Positions 51,605 through 60,059 of a stretch of 64,000 nt of DNA are shown in pieces (the stretch's first letter is position 1; each line of letters opens with the position of its first letter). The notes below the pieces were generated by a model. That model was not told the DNA's origin. It saw only the letters and a list, made by a program, of their open reading frames with translations, and searched no databases. Origin of the DNA: Ochrobactrum sp. Marseille-Q0166 (lineage in GTDB: Bacteria; Pseudomonadota; Alphaproteobacteria; Rhizobiales; Rhizobiaceae); assembly GCF_014397025.1 (NCBI RefSeq), contig NZ_JACJUO010000002.1, positions 1,353,501 to 1,417,500 on the forward strand, written 5' to 3'. The position numbers and the translations under genes were made by a program.

Positions 51605-52459
51605 ATGAACACTGAACAAGCTGTTGCAGCACAAGCCAATACTTCTGCCAGTGTGCCAGCCCCAACGAACATCAAAGAATTTGAGGCGAGGCTGCTCGAA
51701 GTCGCCGACCGATTGCCAAAACGTCTCAAACAATGCGCCGATTTTGTTGCTGCCAATCAGGACCGTATCGCTGTTTCGACGGTTGCAGAAATGGCAGAAG
51801 GCGCAGGCGTTCAAAGTTCGGCCTTCATGCGCTTTTGTCAAATACTGGGCTTTTCCGGCTTTTCGGAAATGCAGAAGCTTTTTCGCGACTCTTATGTTGG
51901 CGGCTGGCCAGATTATTCCACCCGCCTTGAGCATTTGCGTGAAACGGCGGCGGGACGGGCCCCGGCCCTTCTGGCAGAGTTTGCCGAGGCAGGCCGCACT
52001 TCACTCGAAAGTCTGTTGAAGACAGTCGATTCAGAGGCGCTCGAGAAAGCCGTCAAGCTGCTGGCAACGGCAGAAACCATTCACATTATCGGCGTTCGGC
52101 GCGCATTTCCGGTTGCGAGCTATCTGGCCTATGCGCTTGAAAAGATGCAGGTTCCGGCCATGCTCCACAGCACTGTCGGCAAACTGGAAAACCAACATGC
52201 CATCCGCAAAGGCGATGTGCTTCTTGCCATTTCCTTTTCGCCCTACTCGCCGGAAACCATTGCTATGGCGGAAAATGCGAGTGAGCGCGGCATTGATGTT
52301 GTTGCGATTACCGACACGATTGTCAGTCCAATGAGCAAATTTGCTCAACAATCCCTGCTTGTTTCAGAAGTGGACTTCGGCGCATTCCGCTCGCTTTCGG
52401 CCACGCTTTGCCTGGCCATAACCCTCGCCGTTGCTATCGGTACAGAACGGCAACCCTAA
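51605..52459 (+). CDS. iolR: RpiR family regulator of inositol catabolism
   Basis: About 284 residues from ATG 51605 (AGGGTGG upstream); the frame is open from 51431 but that part overlaps the iolG promoter. The N-terminal HTH_6 domain (LPKRLKQCADFVAANQDRIAVSTVAEMAEGAGVQSSAFMRFCQILGFSGFSEMQKLFRD) is followed by a sugar isomerase (SIS) domain with IIGVRRAFPVASYLAYALEK and AISFSPYSPETIAMAENASERGIDVVAITDT. RpiR regulators of iol genes in rhizobia sense an inositol-pathway intermediate through the SIS fold. It sits between iolG and iolC with operator-like half-sites on both sides. Symbol by analogy. Confidence 0.88.
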   Translation: MNTEQAVAAQANTSASVPAPTNIKEFEARLLEVADRLPKRLKQCADFVAANQDRIAVSTVAEMAEGAGVQSSAFMRFCQILGFSGFSEMQKLFRDSYVGGWPDYSTRLEHLRETAAGRAPALLAEFAEAGRTSLESLLKTVDSEALEKAVKLLATAETIHIIGVRRAFPVASYLAYALEKMQVPAMLHSTVGKLENQHAIRKGDVLLAISFSPYSPETIAMAENASERGIDVVAITDTIVSPMSKFAQQSLLVSEVDFGAFRSLSATLCLAITLAVAIGTERQP

Positions 52460-52470
52460 AATGATATAGC

Positions 52471-52525
52471 ATTCTATTTTTCAGTTGAAATGGAATAATA
52501 AATCTATTTTAATCAAAAATAGAAT
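52471..52525. promoter_or_regulatory. RpiR-type operator cluster, iolC side
   Basis: ATTCTATTTTT (52471-52481) and its exact complement AAAAATAGAAT (52515-52525) form an 11-bp-arm inverted repeat 33 bp apart. Between them lie gaaatggaat (the reverse of ATTCCATTTC, 52487-52496) and tttca-gt-tgaaa (52479-52490). These repeat the half-site found on the iolG side, about 75-130 bp upstream of the iolC ATG. Confidence 0.65.
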
Positions 52526-52598
52526 AGCTGCTGCTTATCGTGAGGCACAGACAGCTTTCCAAAGCTAAAAAAGACGTATGCGCCGAGGGAGGAATGGG

Positions 52599-54500
52599 AT
52601 GAAGCGGCTGGATTTGATTTCGATTGGCCGATCTTCGGTGGATCTTTATGGCGCGCAGGTCGGCGGCCTTCTCGAAGATATGTCGTCCTTCAACAAATAT
52701 GTTGGCGGCTCTCCCACAAATATTGCTACCGGTACCGCAAGGCTTGGCCTCAAATCTGCCCTCATAACCCGCGTCGGCGATGAGCATATGGGGCGCTTTT
52801 TGCTGCGCGAACTTGCGCGCGAAGGCGTAGACACACGCGGCATCGTCACTGACCCAGAGCGTCTGACAGCGCTTGTCATTCTCGGGATCCGGGATCAGGA
52901 TCATTTCCCACTGATCTTCTATCGCGAGAATTGCGCCGACATGGCGCTTTGCGAAGATGATATTGATCCGGATTTCATCGCCGAAGCTGAATGCGTGCTC
53001 GCCACCGGTACACATCTTTCGCATCCGCGCACTGAAGCCGCTGTCATCAAGGCGCTCAGGCTTGCGCGTGAAAACAACAGCCGAACCGTGCTCGACATTG
53101 ATTACCGCCCGAACCTCTGGGGACTTTCAGGCCATGGTGATGGTGAAAACCGTTTCATCGAATCCGTTGCCGTCACCAAGAAGCTGCAATCAACGCTCCA
53201 TCTCTTCGATCTGATTGTCGGCACCGAAGAAGAGTTTCATATCGCGGGCGGTTCAACCGATACGCTTGAGGCACTCAAAGCCGTTCGCAATGTCACCAAG
53301 GCGGCACTGGTCTGCAAAAGGGGACCGATGGGCGCGGTGGTCTTTGAAGGCAACATTCCCGACAATCTCGACAAAGGGCAATCAGGACAAGGTTTTCCGA
53401 TTGAAGTTTTCAACGTGCTTGGTGCAGGCGATGGGTTCATGTCTGGCCTGCTGCGCGGTTGGCTCAAGGGTGAAGACTGGCCAACGTCTTTGAAATTCGC
53501 CAATGCCTGCGGTGCCTTTGCTGTTTCGCGTCATGGTTGCACGCCCGCTTATCCAAGCTGGCAAGAACTGCAATATTTCTTGCAAAGCGGCATTCGCGAC
53601 AAGGCTTTACGCAAGGATCAGGCACTTGAACAGATACACTGGTCGACCAACCGCAATGGTGACTGGCCACATATCAGGGTCTTCGCTTTCGATCACCGAA
53701 TCCAGCTCGAAGAAATGGCGCGAGAAATTGGCGTCAAAGATAAAAAAATCTGTGAATTCAAGGAACTATGCTTGAATGCTGCATTAGAGGTTTCGGGTGG
53801 TGAAAACGGCTATGGCATCCTTTGCGATGGGCGGCTTGGCCGCGATGCACTCCACCGCGCTGCTGGAACAGGTCTTTGGATCGGACGCCCGACTGAATGG
53901 CCCGGCTCGCGACCACTGGAACTAGAACCCGAACTCGGCCCCGATTGCGGTGGCCTTGTTGAATGGCCCGTCGATAATGTTGTGAAGCTTCTTTGCTTCT
54001 ACCATCCCGACGACAGCGACGACGTGAAAGCGCAGCAGGAAGCTACCGTAAAGCGGCTTTTCACTGCTGCACGGCGTAATCGTCTAGAGTTTCTGCTGGA
54101 AATTATCCCATCCAAGGTCGCGCCCGTCGATGATATGAGCACGGCAAAAGTCATTGAACGCTTCTATGAGATTGGTGTCTATCCGGACTGGTGGAAGCTT
54201 GAGCCGTTAAAGACCACAAAGGCATGGAGCAAAGCTTGTGAGGCGATCATGCGCAATGACCCTTACACGCGTGGCATCGTCGTTCTTGGGCTTGATGCGC
54301 CTGCAGAAGAGCTGGAAGCAAGCCTCAAAGTTGCTGCCGATTTTGATCTGGTGAAAGGCTTTGCCATTGGCCGTACCATTCTTGGTGATGTTGCGCGCCT
54401 GTGGCTTGCAGACAAAATAAGCGATGCAGAAGCCATCGCAGAAATGGCAAAACGTTATCGCGGTTTCTGTGATCTTTGGGATAGGCTGCGACAGAAATAA
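52599..54500 (+). CDS. iolC: Bifunctional 5-dehydro-2-deoxygluconokinase / DUF2090 aldolase-like fusion
   Basis: About 633 residues from ATG 52599, preceded by GGAGG at 6 nt; the in-frame ATG at 52578 lies upstream of that site. Residues 1-330 are a PfkB sugar kinase (LDLISIGRSSVDLYGAQVG, FNKYVGGSPTNIATGTARLG, the phosphoryl-transfer motif NVLGAGDGFMSG near 272-283). Residues about 355-633 are a DUF2090 domain (RVFAFDHRIQLEEM, ILCDGRLGRDALHRA) of TIM-barrel type, annotated in rhizobia as the 5-dehydro-2-deoxyphosphogluconate aldolase. The fusion would run two consecutive steps, which explains why no iolJ gene is seen. Confidence 0.93.
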   Translation: MKRLDLISIGRSSVDLYGAQVGGLLEDMSSFNKYVGGSPTNIATGTARLGLKSALITRVGDEHMGRFLLRELAREGVDTRGIVTDPERLTALVILGIRDQDHFPLIFYRENCADMALCEDDIDPDFIAEAECVLATGTHLSHPRTEAAVIKALRLARENNSRTVLDIDYRPNLWGLSGHGDGENRFIESVAVTKKLQSTLHLFDLIVGTEEEFHIAGGSTDTLEALKAVRNVTKAALVCKRGPMGAVVFEGNIPDNLDKGQSGQGFPIEVFNVLGAGDGFMSGLLRGWLKGEDWPTSLKFANACGAFAVSRHGCTPAYPSWQELQYFLQSGIRDKALRKDQALEQIHWSTNRNGDWPHIRVFAFDHRIQLEEMAREIGVKDKKICEFKELCLNAALEVSGGENGYGILCDGRLGRDALHRAAGTGLWIGRPTEWPGSRPLELEPELGPDCGGLVEWPVDNVVKLLCFYHPDDSDDVKAQQEATVKRLFTAARRNRLEFLLEIIPSKVAPVDDMSTAKVIERFYEIGVYPDWWKLEPLKTTKAWSKACEAIMRNDPYTRGIVVLGLDAPAEELEASLKVAADFDLVKGFAIGRTILGDVARLWLADKISDAEAIAEMAKRYRGFCDLWDRLRQK

Positions 54501-54570
54501 ACGCATCTCGGAAACAGGTGGAGGCCTGAATCTGAAATAGCGAGAAAGCGGATTTCCGTTGGGAGTGAAG

Positions 54571-56394
54571 ATGAAGACTGTTCGACTGACAGCCGCACAG
54601 GCTCTTGTGCGCTATATTGCCAATCAGATGACAGCCGAAGGTGAACCCTTTATCGCTGGCGTCTGGGCGATATTTGGCCATGGCAATGTGGCAGGGCTTG
54701 GCGAGGCACTGCATAGCATCCGCGACAGGCTTGTCACCTGGCGCGGTCACAATGAGCAAACCATGGCGCATGCGGCCATTGCCTATACCAAACAGCTTGG
54801 CCGCAAACGCGCTTGCGCTGTCACCTCTTCCATTGGCCCCGGCGCAACCAATATGGTCACAGCAGCGGCCCTTGCCCATGTCAACCGTCTGCCGGTGCTG
54901 TTCATTCCCGGCGATGTCTTTGCCAATCGTGCTCCCGACCCTGTATTGCAGCAAATCGAGGATTTCAATGACGGCACAATGAGCGTCAACGACTGTTTTC
55001 GCCCGGTAAGCCGCTATTTTGATCGCATCACCCGCCCCGAGCAGCTTCTGACTGCCCTGCCGCGCGCGTTCCGCACAATGACCGATCCTGCGGATTGCGG
55101 CCCTGTAACACTGTCTCTCTGTCAGGATGTGCAGGCCGAAGCCTATGACTGGCCGGAAGAGTTCTTCGCGCCAAAGGTTTGGCATTGGCGGCGACCGCCC
55201 GCCGATGAGCACGAGCTGGCAACCGCAATTGCCACGATCAAAGCAGCCAAGACGCCGGTTATTGTTGCGGGCGGCGGCGTACATTATTCAGGCGCCCATG
55301 AAGCGCTGAAAAGCTTTGCGGAAACTCACAACATTCCCGTTATCGAAACTCAGGCAGGCAAGTCGGCTTTGCCGTGGGATCACGCGCTCAATTTCGGTCC
55401 TGTCGGCGTTACCGGTGCAGATAGTGCAAATGCAGTTGCAGCAAGTGCCGATCTGGTTATTGGGGTGGGAACCCGCTTTCAAGATTTCACCACCGGCTCG
55501 TGGGCACTGTTCAAACATCCGGGGCGAAAGCTGCTCTCGCTCAACGTTCAGCCCTATGACACACATAAACAAGGCTCAATCTCGCTTGTCGCAGATGCGA
55601 AGATTGGACTGTCAGCACTTTCAGCTGGTCTGAAAGACTATAAGCGCAGCACGCTCGACACCGCGCTTAAAGCACGTTGGTTTGAAGCAGCGGACCGTTT
55701 CACAGCTGCTCCCGGTGATGCCAACCAGCTTCCCACGGACATGCAAGTGATCGGCGCGGTTCAGCGTCAGTCGAAAGAAAATACCGTTGTCATGTGCGCG
55801 GCTGGCACCATGCCTGGTGAGTTGCATCAGCTCTGGAAAGCGGGTCGCCCCATGTCCTATCACATGGAATATGGTTTCTCCTGCATGGGCTATGAGATTG
55901 CAGGTGGGCTTGGTATCAAGATGGCGGAACCGGATCGCGACGTGATCGTGATGGTTGGTGACGGCTCCTATTTGATGGCCAATTCGGAACTGGCGACCTC
56001 TGTGATGATGGGCATCAAAATCACAGTCGTGCTGACCGACAATCGTGGTTACGGCTGCATCAACCGTTTGCAAATGGCGACCGGCGGTGCCGAGTTCAAC
56101 AATCTGCTCGACCACACAACCCATGTGAATGCATCGAATATCGACTTTGCAGCGCATGCAGCTGCGATGGGTGCCGTGAGTCAAAAAGTCGGCTCTATCC
56201 GCGAATTGGAAGATGCGCTGGCAGAATCGCGCAACAGCCCACGCACGACAGTTATCGTCATCAATACCGATCCTTACCCGACGCCTGAAACCGGCGGCTG
56301 GTGGTGGGACGTGGCAGTGCCGGAAGTCTCGGACCGCAGCCAAGTGCGCGTCGCGCGTGAAAATTATGAAGCTCAGATCAAAGAAAGAAGCTGA
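54571..56394 (+). CDS. iolD: 3D-(3,5/4)-trihydroxycyclohexane-1,2-dione hydrolase
   Basis: About 607 residues from ATG 54571, with GGGAG 5 nt upstream. It is a thiamine diphosphate enzyme: the catalytic Glu is in RGHNEQTMAHAAIAYTKQ, the central domain has GVGTRFQDFTTGSW, and the cofactor motif is GDGSYLMANSELATSVMMGI...LTDNRGYGCINRLQ. It opens the ring of the dione to 5-deoxyglucuronate. It follows iolC by 70 bp and precedes iolE by 3 bp. Confidence 0.96.
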   Translation: MKTVRLTAAQALVRYIANQMTAEGEPFIAGVWAIFGHGNVAGLGEALHSIRDRLVTWRGHNEQTMAHAAIAYTKQLGRKRACAVTSSIGPGATNMVTAAALAHVNRLPVLFIPGDVFANRAPDPVLQQIEDFNDGTMSVNDCFRPVSRYFDRITRPEQLLTALPRAFRTMTDPADCGPVTLSLCQDVQAEAYDWPEEFFAPKVWHWRRPPADEHELATAIATIKAAKTPVIVAGGGVHYSGAHEALKSFAETHNIPVIETQAGKSALPWDHALNFGPVGVTGADSANAVAASADLVIGVGTRFQDFTTGSWALFKHPGRKLLSLNVQPYDTHKQGSISLVADAKIGLSALSAGLKDYKRSTLDTALKARWFEAADRFTAAPGDANQLPTDMQVIGAVQRQSKENTVVMCAAGTMPGELHQLWKAGRPMSYHMEYGFSCMGYEIAGGLGIKMAEPDRDVIVMVGDGSYLMANSELATSVMMGIKITVVLTDNRGYGCINRLQMATGGAEFNNLLDHTTHVNASNIDFAAHAAAMGAVSQKVGSIRELEDALAESRNSPRTTVIVINTDPYPTPETGGWWWDVAVPEVSDRSQVRVARENYEAQIKERS

Positions 56395-56397
56395 TTT

Positions 56398-57300
56398 ATG
56401 ATCCTCTATGGCACCAACCCGATTGCCTGGTCGAATGATGATGATCGCAGCCTTGGCGCACATATAAGCCTTGATCAATGTCTTGATGAGACTTCAAAAA
56501 TCGGCTTCGACGGAATCGAAAAAGGCCATAAATTTCCGCAAGTTGCAGCGGAACTTAAAGCAGTACTCGAACCGCGCAATCTGCGTTACATTTCTGGGTG
56601 GCATTCGCTAAACCTTCTTACCAATTCCGTTGAGGATGAAAAGGCTGCAATGCAGCCAGCACTTGATCTTCTGAACGCCATGGGCTGCAAAGTCATCATC
56701 GTTTGCGAAACATCAAACGCCATTCATGGGGACGATAGCAAGTCGCTCTCCGAACGCCCGGTGCTGGAAGAAGCACGCTGGGCTGAGTTTGGTGCGGGTG
56801 TTGGAGCACTGGCCGAATATGCGAGCGCACAGGGTATTGCACTCGTCTATCACCATCACATGGGCACGATTGTTCAGAGCGAAGACGAGATCGACCTTCT
56901 GATGAAGTATACCGGCCCACATGCCAAGTTACTGCTTGATACAGGCCACTGTCTGTTTGGCGGCGGTGATCCTGAACGCGTTGCAAAGAACCATATGCAA
57001 CGTGTCCGGCATATTCATGCCAAGAATGTCCGCCCGGCGATAGCGGCACAGGTACGCGACCAGAGCCTGTCTTTTCTGGAAGGTGTGCGCCGCGGCGTAT
57101 TTACGGTTCCGGGCGATGATGAAGGCGGTGTCGATTTTGTACCGGTGCTTACGGTCGCAGCCCAGCATGGCTATCAGGGCTGGCTGGTGATTGAAGCCGA
57201 ACAGGACCCTGATGTGCGCAATCCATTTGAATATCAGTCGCTGGGGCTGAAATCGCTCAAAGCATTTGCGCGCGAAGCAGGGTTAGACAAGGGAGACTGA
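56398..57300 (+). CDS. iolE: Inosose dehydratase
   Basis: The 300-residue TIM-barrel protein of the xylose-isomerase-like family shows [82 protein letters not shown] and [10 protein letters not shown], with the Glu/Asp/His/Glu metal ligands. It dehydrates scyllo-inosose to the dione used by IolD. It starts 3 bp after iolD and ends 3 bp before iolB. Confidence 0.96.
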   Translation: MILYGTNPIAWSNDDDRSLGAHISLDQCLDETSKIGFDGIEKGHKFPQVAAELKAVLEPRNLRYISGWHSLNLLTNSVEDEKAAMQPALDLLNAMGCKVIIVCETSNAIHGDDSKSLSERPVLEEARWAEFGAGVGALAEYASAQGIALVYHHHMGTIVQSEDEIDLLMKYTGPHAKLLLDTGHCLFGGGDPERVAKNHMQRVRHIHAKNVRPAIAAQVRDQSLSFLEGVRRGVFTVPGDDEGGVDFVPVLTVAAQHGYQGWLVIEAEQDPDVRNPFEYQSLGLKSLKAFAREAGLDKGD

Positions 57301-57303
57301 GCT

Positions 57304-58119
57304 ATGGCCAATCTGTTACGCAAACCGAGCGGCAAGCATGGCAAGGTGCACGACATCACGCCGGAAAGCGCCAACTGGGGCTATGTTGGCTTTGGTCTCT
57401 ATCGTATGAAAGCAGGTGAAACCGCAACCGAGAAAACCGGCGACCGGGAAGTCATTCTGGTGCTGGTCGAAGGCAAGGCAAAGCTCAAAGCCTCGGGAGA
57501 AGATTTCGGCGAAATGGGTGAGCGAATGAGCGTGTTTGAAAAACTCGCTCCGCATTGCCTCTATGTGCCTGCTGAGAGCGACTGGGATGCAGTGGCAACA
57601 ACCGATTGCGTGCTTGCTGTCTGCACAGCACCTGGCAAACCGGGCCGCAAGGCACAAAAACTCGGACCGGAAGGGCTGACATTCGATACGCGTGGACAAG
57701 GCGCAAACACCCGCAACATCTTCAACATTGCCATGGAAGGCCGCGATGTCGCCGACAGCCTATTGGTGACGGAAGTTTTCACGCCACAGGGCAACTGGTC
57801 ATCCTACCCACCGCATCGACATGATGAAGATAACTTCCCGGATATGACCTATCTGGAAGAAACCTATTATCACCGCCTCAACCCATCACAGGGCTATGGT
57901 ATTCAGCGAGTCTTCACCGAGGATGGTAGCCTCGATGAAACCATGGCCGTTTCTGACGGCGATGTCGTTCTGGTGCCAAAGGGGCATCATCCATGCGGCG
58001 TGCCCTATGGTTATGAAATGTATTATCTCAACGTCATGGCCGGTCCCATCCGCAAATGGCGATTTAAAAACCATCCGGATCACGACTGGATTTATAAGCG
58101 CGACAATCCATCAACATAA
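57304..58119 (+). CDS. iolB: 5-deoxy-glucuronate isomerase
   Basis: The 271-residue bicupin protein has the metal-binding motif YPPHRHDEDNFPDMTYLEETYYHRLNPSQGYG with His and Glu ligands, and a C-terminal VPKGHHPCGVPYGYEMYYLNVMAGP stretch. It converts 5-deoxy-glucuronate to 5-dehydro-2-deoxy-gluconate, the substrate of IolC. It is last in the iolCDEB operon and is followed by a strong bidirectional terminator. iolA is not in the window. Confidence 0.96.
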   Translation: MANLLRKPSGKHGKVHDITPESANWGYVGFGLYRMKAGETATEKTGDREVILVLVEGKAKLKASGEDFGEMGERMSVFEKLAPHCLYVPAESDWDAVATTDCVLAVCTAPGKPGRKAQKLGPEGLTFDTRGQGANTRNIFNIAMEGRDVADSLLVTEVFTPQGNWSSYPPHRHDEDNFPDMTYLEETYYHRLNPSQGYGIQRVFTEDGSLDETMAVSDGDVVLVPKGHHPCGVPYGYEMYYLNVMAGPIRKWRFKNHPDHDWIYKRDNPST

Positions 58120-58124
58120 AAAGA

Positions 58125-58150
58125 AAGCCCCGGATTTCCGGGGCTTTTTT
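58125..58150. terminator. Bidirectional terminator of the iol operon
   Basis: Perfect inverted repeat aagccccgg / ccggggctt with a 4-nt loop, followed by a T6 run on the plus strand and an A-rich start on the other side. It separates iolB from the convergent IMPase gene. Confidence 0.93.
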
Positions 58151-58151
58151 C

Positions 58152-58952
58152 TTACAGTTTTGCCACTTTTTTCAAATCGTCCACCGCGCCGGGTGCAGCA
58201 ACAAAAACCTTGCTCCCCTTGGTCAGTTGCTCGCCTTCCGTTGGGAATGGATGCGTATAGCCGCCTGCTTCGCGCACGAGGCAAAACCCCGCCATGCAAT
58301 CCCAAGCGTGCATATATGGCTCGTAATAGCCCACCAGACGCCCCGCTGCCACGTAGGCAATCATCAGCGCGCCAGAGCCATTGCGAATAAATGTGCCGCC
58401 TGCTTCAAGCAGGTCTTCAACGATCTTCGCAACCACCTGAGGGGTTACGTAATTATTGGCACCAATGCCGGTCACCGCGTTGCGAATTGTGCGCTTTCCA
58501 TCAAGCACAAGCTTTTTGCCATTAAGCGTTGCACCCTGCCCCTTGGCGGATGCGTAAAGTTCATCAAAGCATGGCGCCTGAATAACACCGATCACCGGCT
58601 CGCCATCTTTCAGCACGGCAATTGAAACGCACCAGTTCGGCATTCCGTTGACAAAAGGGCTGGTGCCATCAATGGGATCAACCACCCATGTATAACCTGA
58701 GCTACCCGCATTCAGTCCATATTCTTCACCCAGAAAGCCATCGTCGCTGAAAGCTGCCGATACGCGCTCATTGATCAACTGTTCAACATTGCGGTCAGCA
58801 ATGGACACGACATCCTGCGGATCACGCTTGGTTTCAATCACCAGTGTCTCGCGGCGATTGAAGTAATCGAGGGCCAGCGCACCAGCCTCGTGCGCAATAT
58901 CCTGCGCAAGCTTAAACCGTGCTTCAAGCTCTTTTGAAATGTCTGATGTCAT
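58152..58952 (-). CDS. Inositol monophosphatase family protein (SuhB-like)
   Basis: The 266-residue protein has the metal-site motifs of the Mg2+-dependent IMPase/HisN/CysQ family: Glu in FLGEEYGLN, the DPIDGTSPF core in WVVDPIDGTSPFVNGMPNWCVSIAV, and HAWDCMAGFCLVREAGGY near the C-terminus. There is no signal peptide, so it acts in the cytoplasm on a phosphate ester. It is the last gene of a minus-strand unit with an AfuABC-like importer, whose relatives import sugar phosphates; the enzyme would release the free polyol or sugar. The next operon is iolCDEB, which suggests inositol phosphate as one possible substrate. Confidence 0.9.
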   Translation of the reverse strand: MTSDISKELEARFKLAQDIAHEAGALALDYFNRRETLVIETKRDPQDVVSIADRNVEQLINERVSAAFSDDGFLGEEYGLNAGSSGYTWVVDPIDGTSPFVNGMPNWCVSIAVLKDGEPVIGVIQAPCFDELYASAKGQGATLNGKKLVLDGKRTIRNAVTGIGANNYVTPQVVAKIVEDLLEAGGTFIRNGSGALMIAYVAAGRLVGYYEPYMHAWDCMAGFCLVREAGGYTHPFPTEGEQLTKGSKVFVAAPGAVDDLKKVAKL

Positions 58953-58997
58953 GCTTGGTTTCCAGTCAGAGGGAATAAAGGCGCATGGTTCATGCGC

Positions 58998-60059
58998 TCA
59001 ATTGTTGATGATGGCAAGGCCGCGCGGCTTGAAATGGATAGCCACATCCGTTTGTGGCGGAAGCGCTTCTTCCACAGCCGGATCGACAATGAAAAGCTTG
59101 CCGTGTTCAGTCTCGATTTCATACTCGATATGATCACCGAGATAGGCGGAATGGGCCACGCGTCCCGGAAAGTCTCCACCACTCTGGGCTTGCAGGCTCA
59201 CCGCATTTGGGCGCACCGCCAGCTGTGCGGGTCCCGGTCTTGCATGTGACGATGCCAGTCGATGACTGAGCTTCCCGATACGAATGACAGCTTCTCCATT
59301 TTCTGCGCTGACGACTTCACAGGGCACGACATTGGCCTCACCCATGAAGTCTGCAATGAAGGCAGATGCGGGAGACTCATAAAGATCACGCGGACTGCCT
59401 TGCTGCGCTATATCGCCGTCTTTCATGACAATAATTGTATCGGACACAGCCAAAGCTTCGTCCTGATCGTGGGTGACATAAACTGCTGTAAAACCAAGCC
59501 TTTGCTGGAGTTCCCTGATTTCAGTTCTCACACGGCGGCGCAGACGCGCATCAAGATTGGAAAGCGGCTCATCAAGCAGCAGCACCTGTGGTTCCAGCAC
59601 CAATGCGCGGGCCACGGCCACACGCTGTTGCTGCCCACCTGAAAGCTCGGCCGGAAGGCGATGTCCCATACCGGCAAGGCCAACAAGCTTCAGCCCATCA
59701 TCCGCCCGCTCACGGGCTTCCTTCTTCTTTAATCCGGAAGATTCGAGCCCATAAGCGACGTTATCGAGCGAACTCATATGTGGAAACAGCGCATAGGACT
59801 GAAACACCATGGACACATCGCGCTCATTGGCAGGCAGCATGGTCACATCCTTGCCACCGATCAGGATGCGGCCCGATGTCGGATGCTCCAGCCCCGCCAG
59901 AAGGCGCAGGGTCGTGGTTTTGCCACAACCCGAAGGACCAAGCAGCGTGACAAGCGTGCCGGGTTGCACTGTCAGTGACAGATCGGGCAGAGCGGTAAAA
60001 TTACCGAACTTCTTGGTGACGTTTTGAAAGGTAACGGAGCCGGGACGGATTGTGGTCAT
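58998..60059 (-). CDS. AfuC/FbpC-type ABC transporter ATPase
   Basis: The 353-residue protein has GPSGCGKTTTLRLLAGLEHPTSG, LSGGQQQRVAVARALVLEPQ, LLLDEPLSNLDARLRRRVR and YVTHDQDEALAVSD, then a C-terminal TOBE domain (VAHSAYLGDHIEYEIET). It energises the fused permease upstream on the same strand (4-bp overlap, ATGA). Similar ATPases serve iron, spermidine and sugar-phosphate importers; the binding protein of this set is AfuA-like. Confidence 0.93.
   Translation of the reverse strand: MTTIRPGSVTFQNVTKKFGNFTALPDLSLTVQPGTLVTLLGPSGCGKTTTLRLLAGLEHPTSGRILIGGKDVTMLPANERDVSMVFQSYALFPHMSSLDNVAYGLESSGLKKKEARERADDGLKLVGLAGMGHRLPAELSGGQQQRVAVARALVLEPQVLLLDEPLSNLDARLRRRVRTEIRELQQRLGFTAVYVTHDQDEALAVSDTIIVMKDGDIAQQGSPRDLYESPASAFIADFMGEANVVPCEVVSAENGEAVIRIGKLSHRLASSHARPGPAQLAVRPNAVSLQAQSGGDFPGRVAHSAYLGDHIEYEIETEHGKLFIVDPAVEEALPPQTDVAIHFKPRGLAIINN

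Noticed and set aside
54325..56478. 319- and 285-codon open frames on the minus strand
   Set aside because: They are antisense to iolC-iolD-iolE, which have full enzyme motifs.
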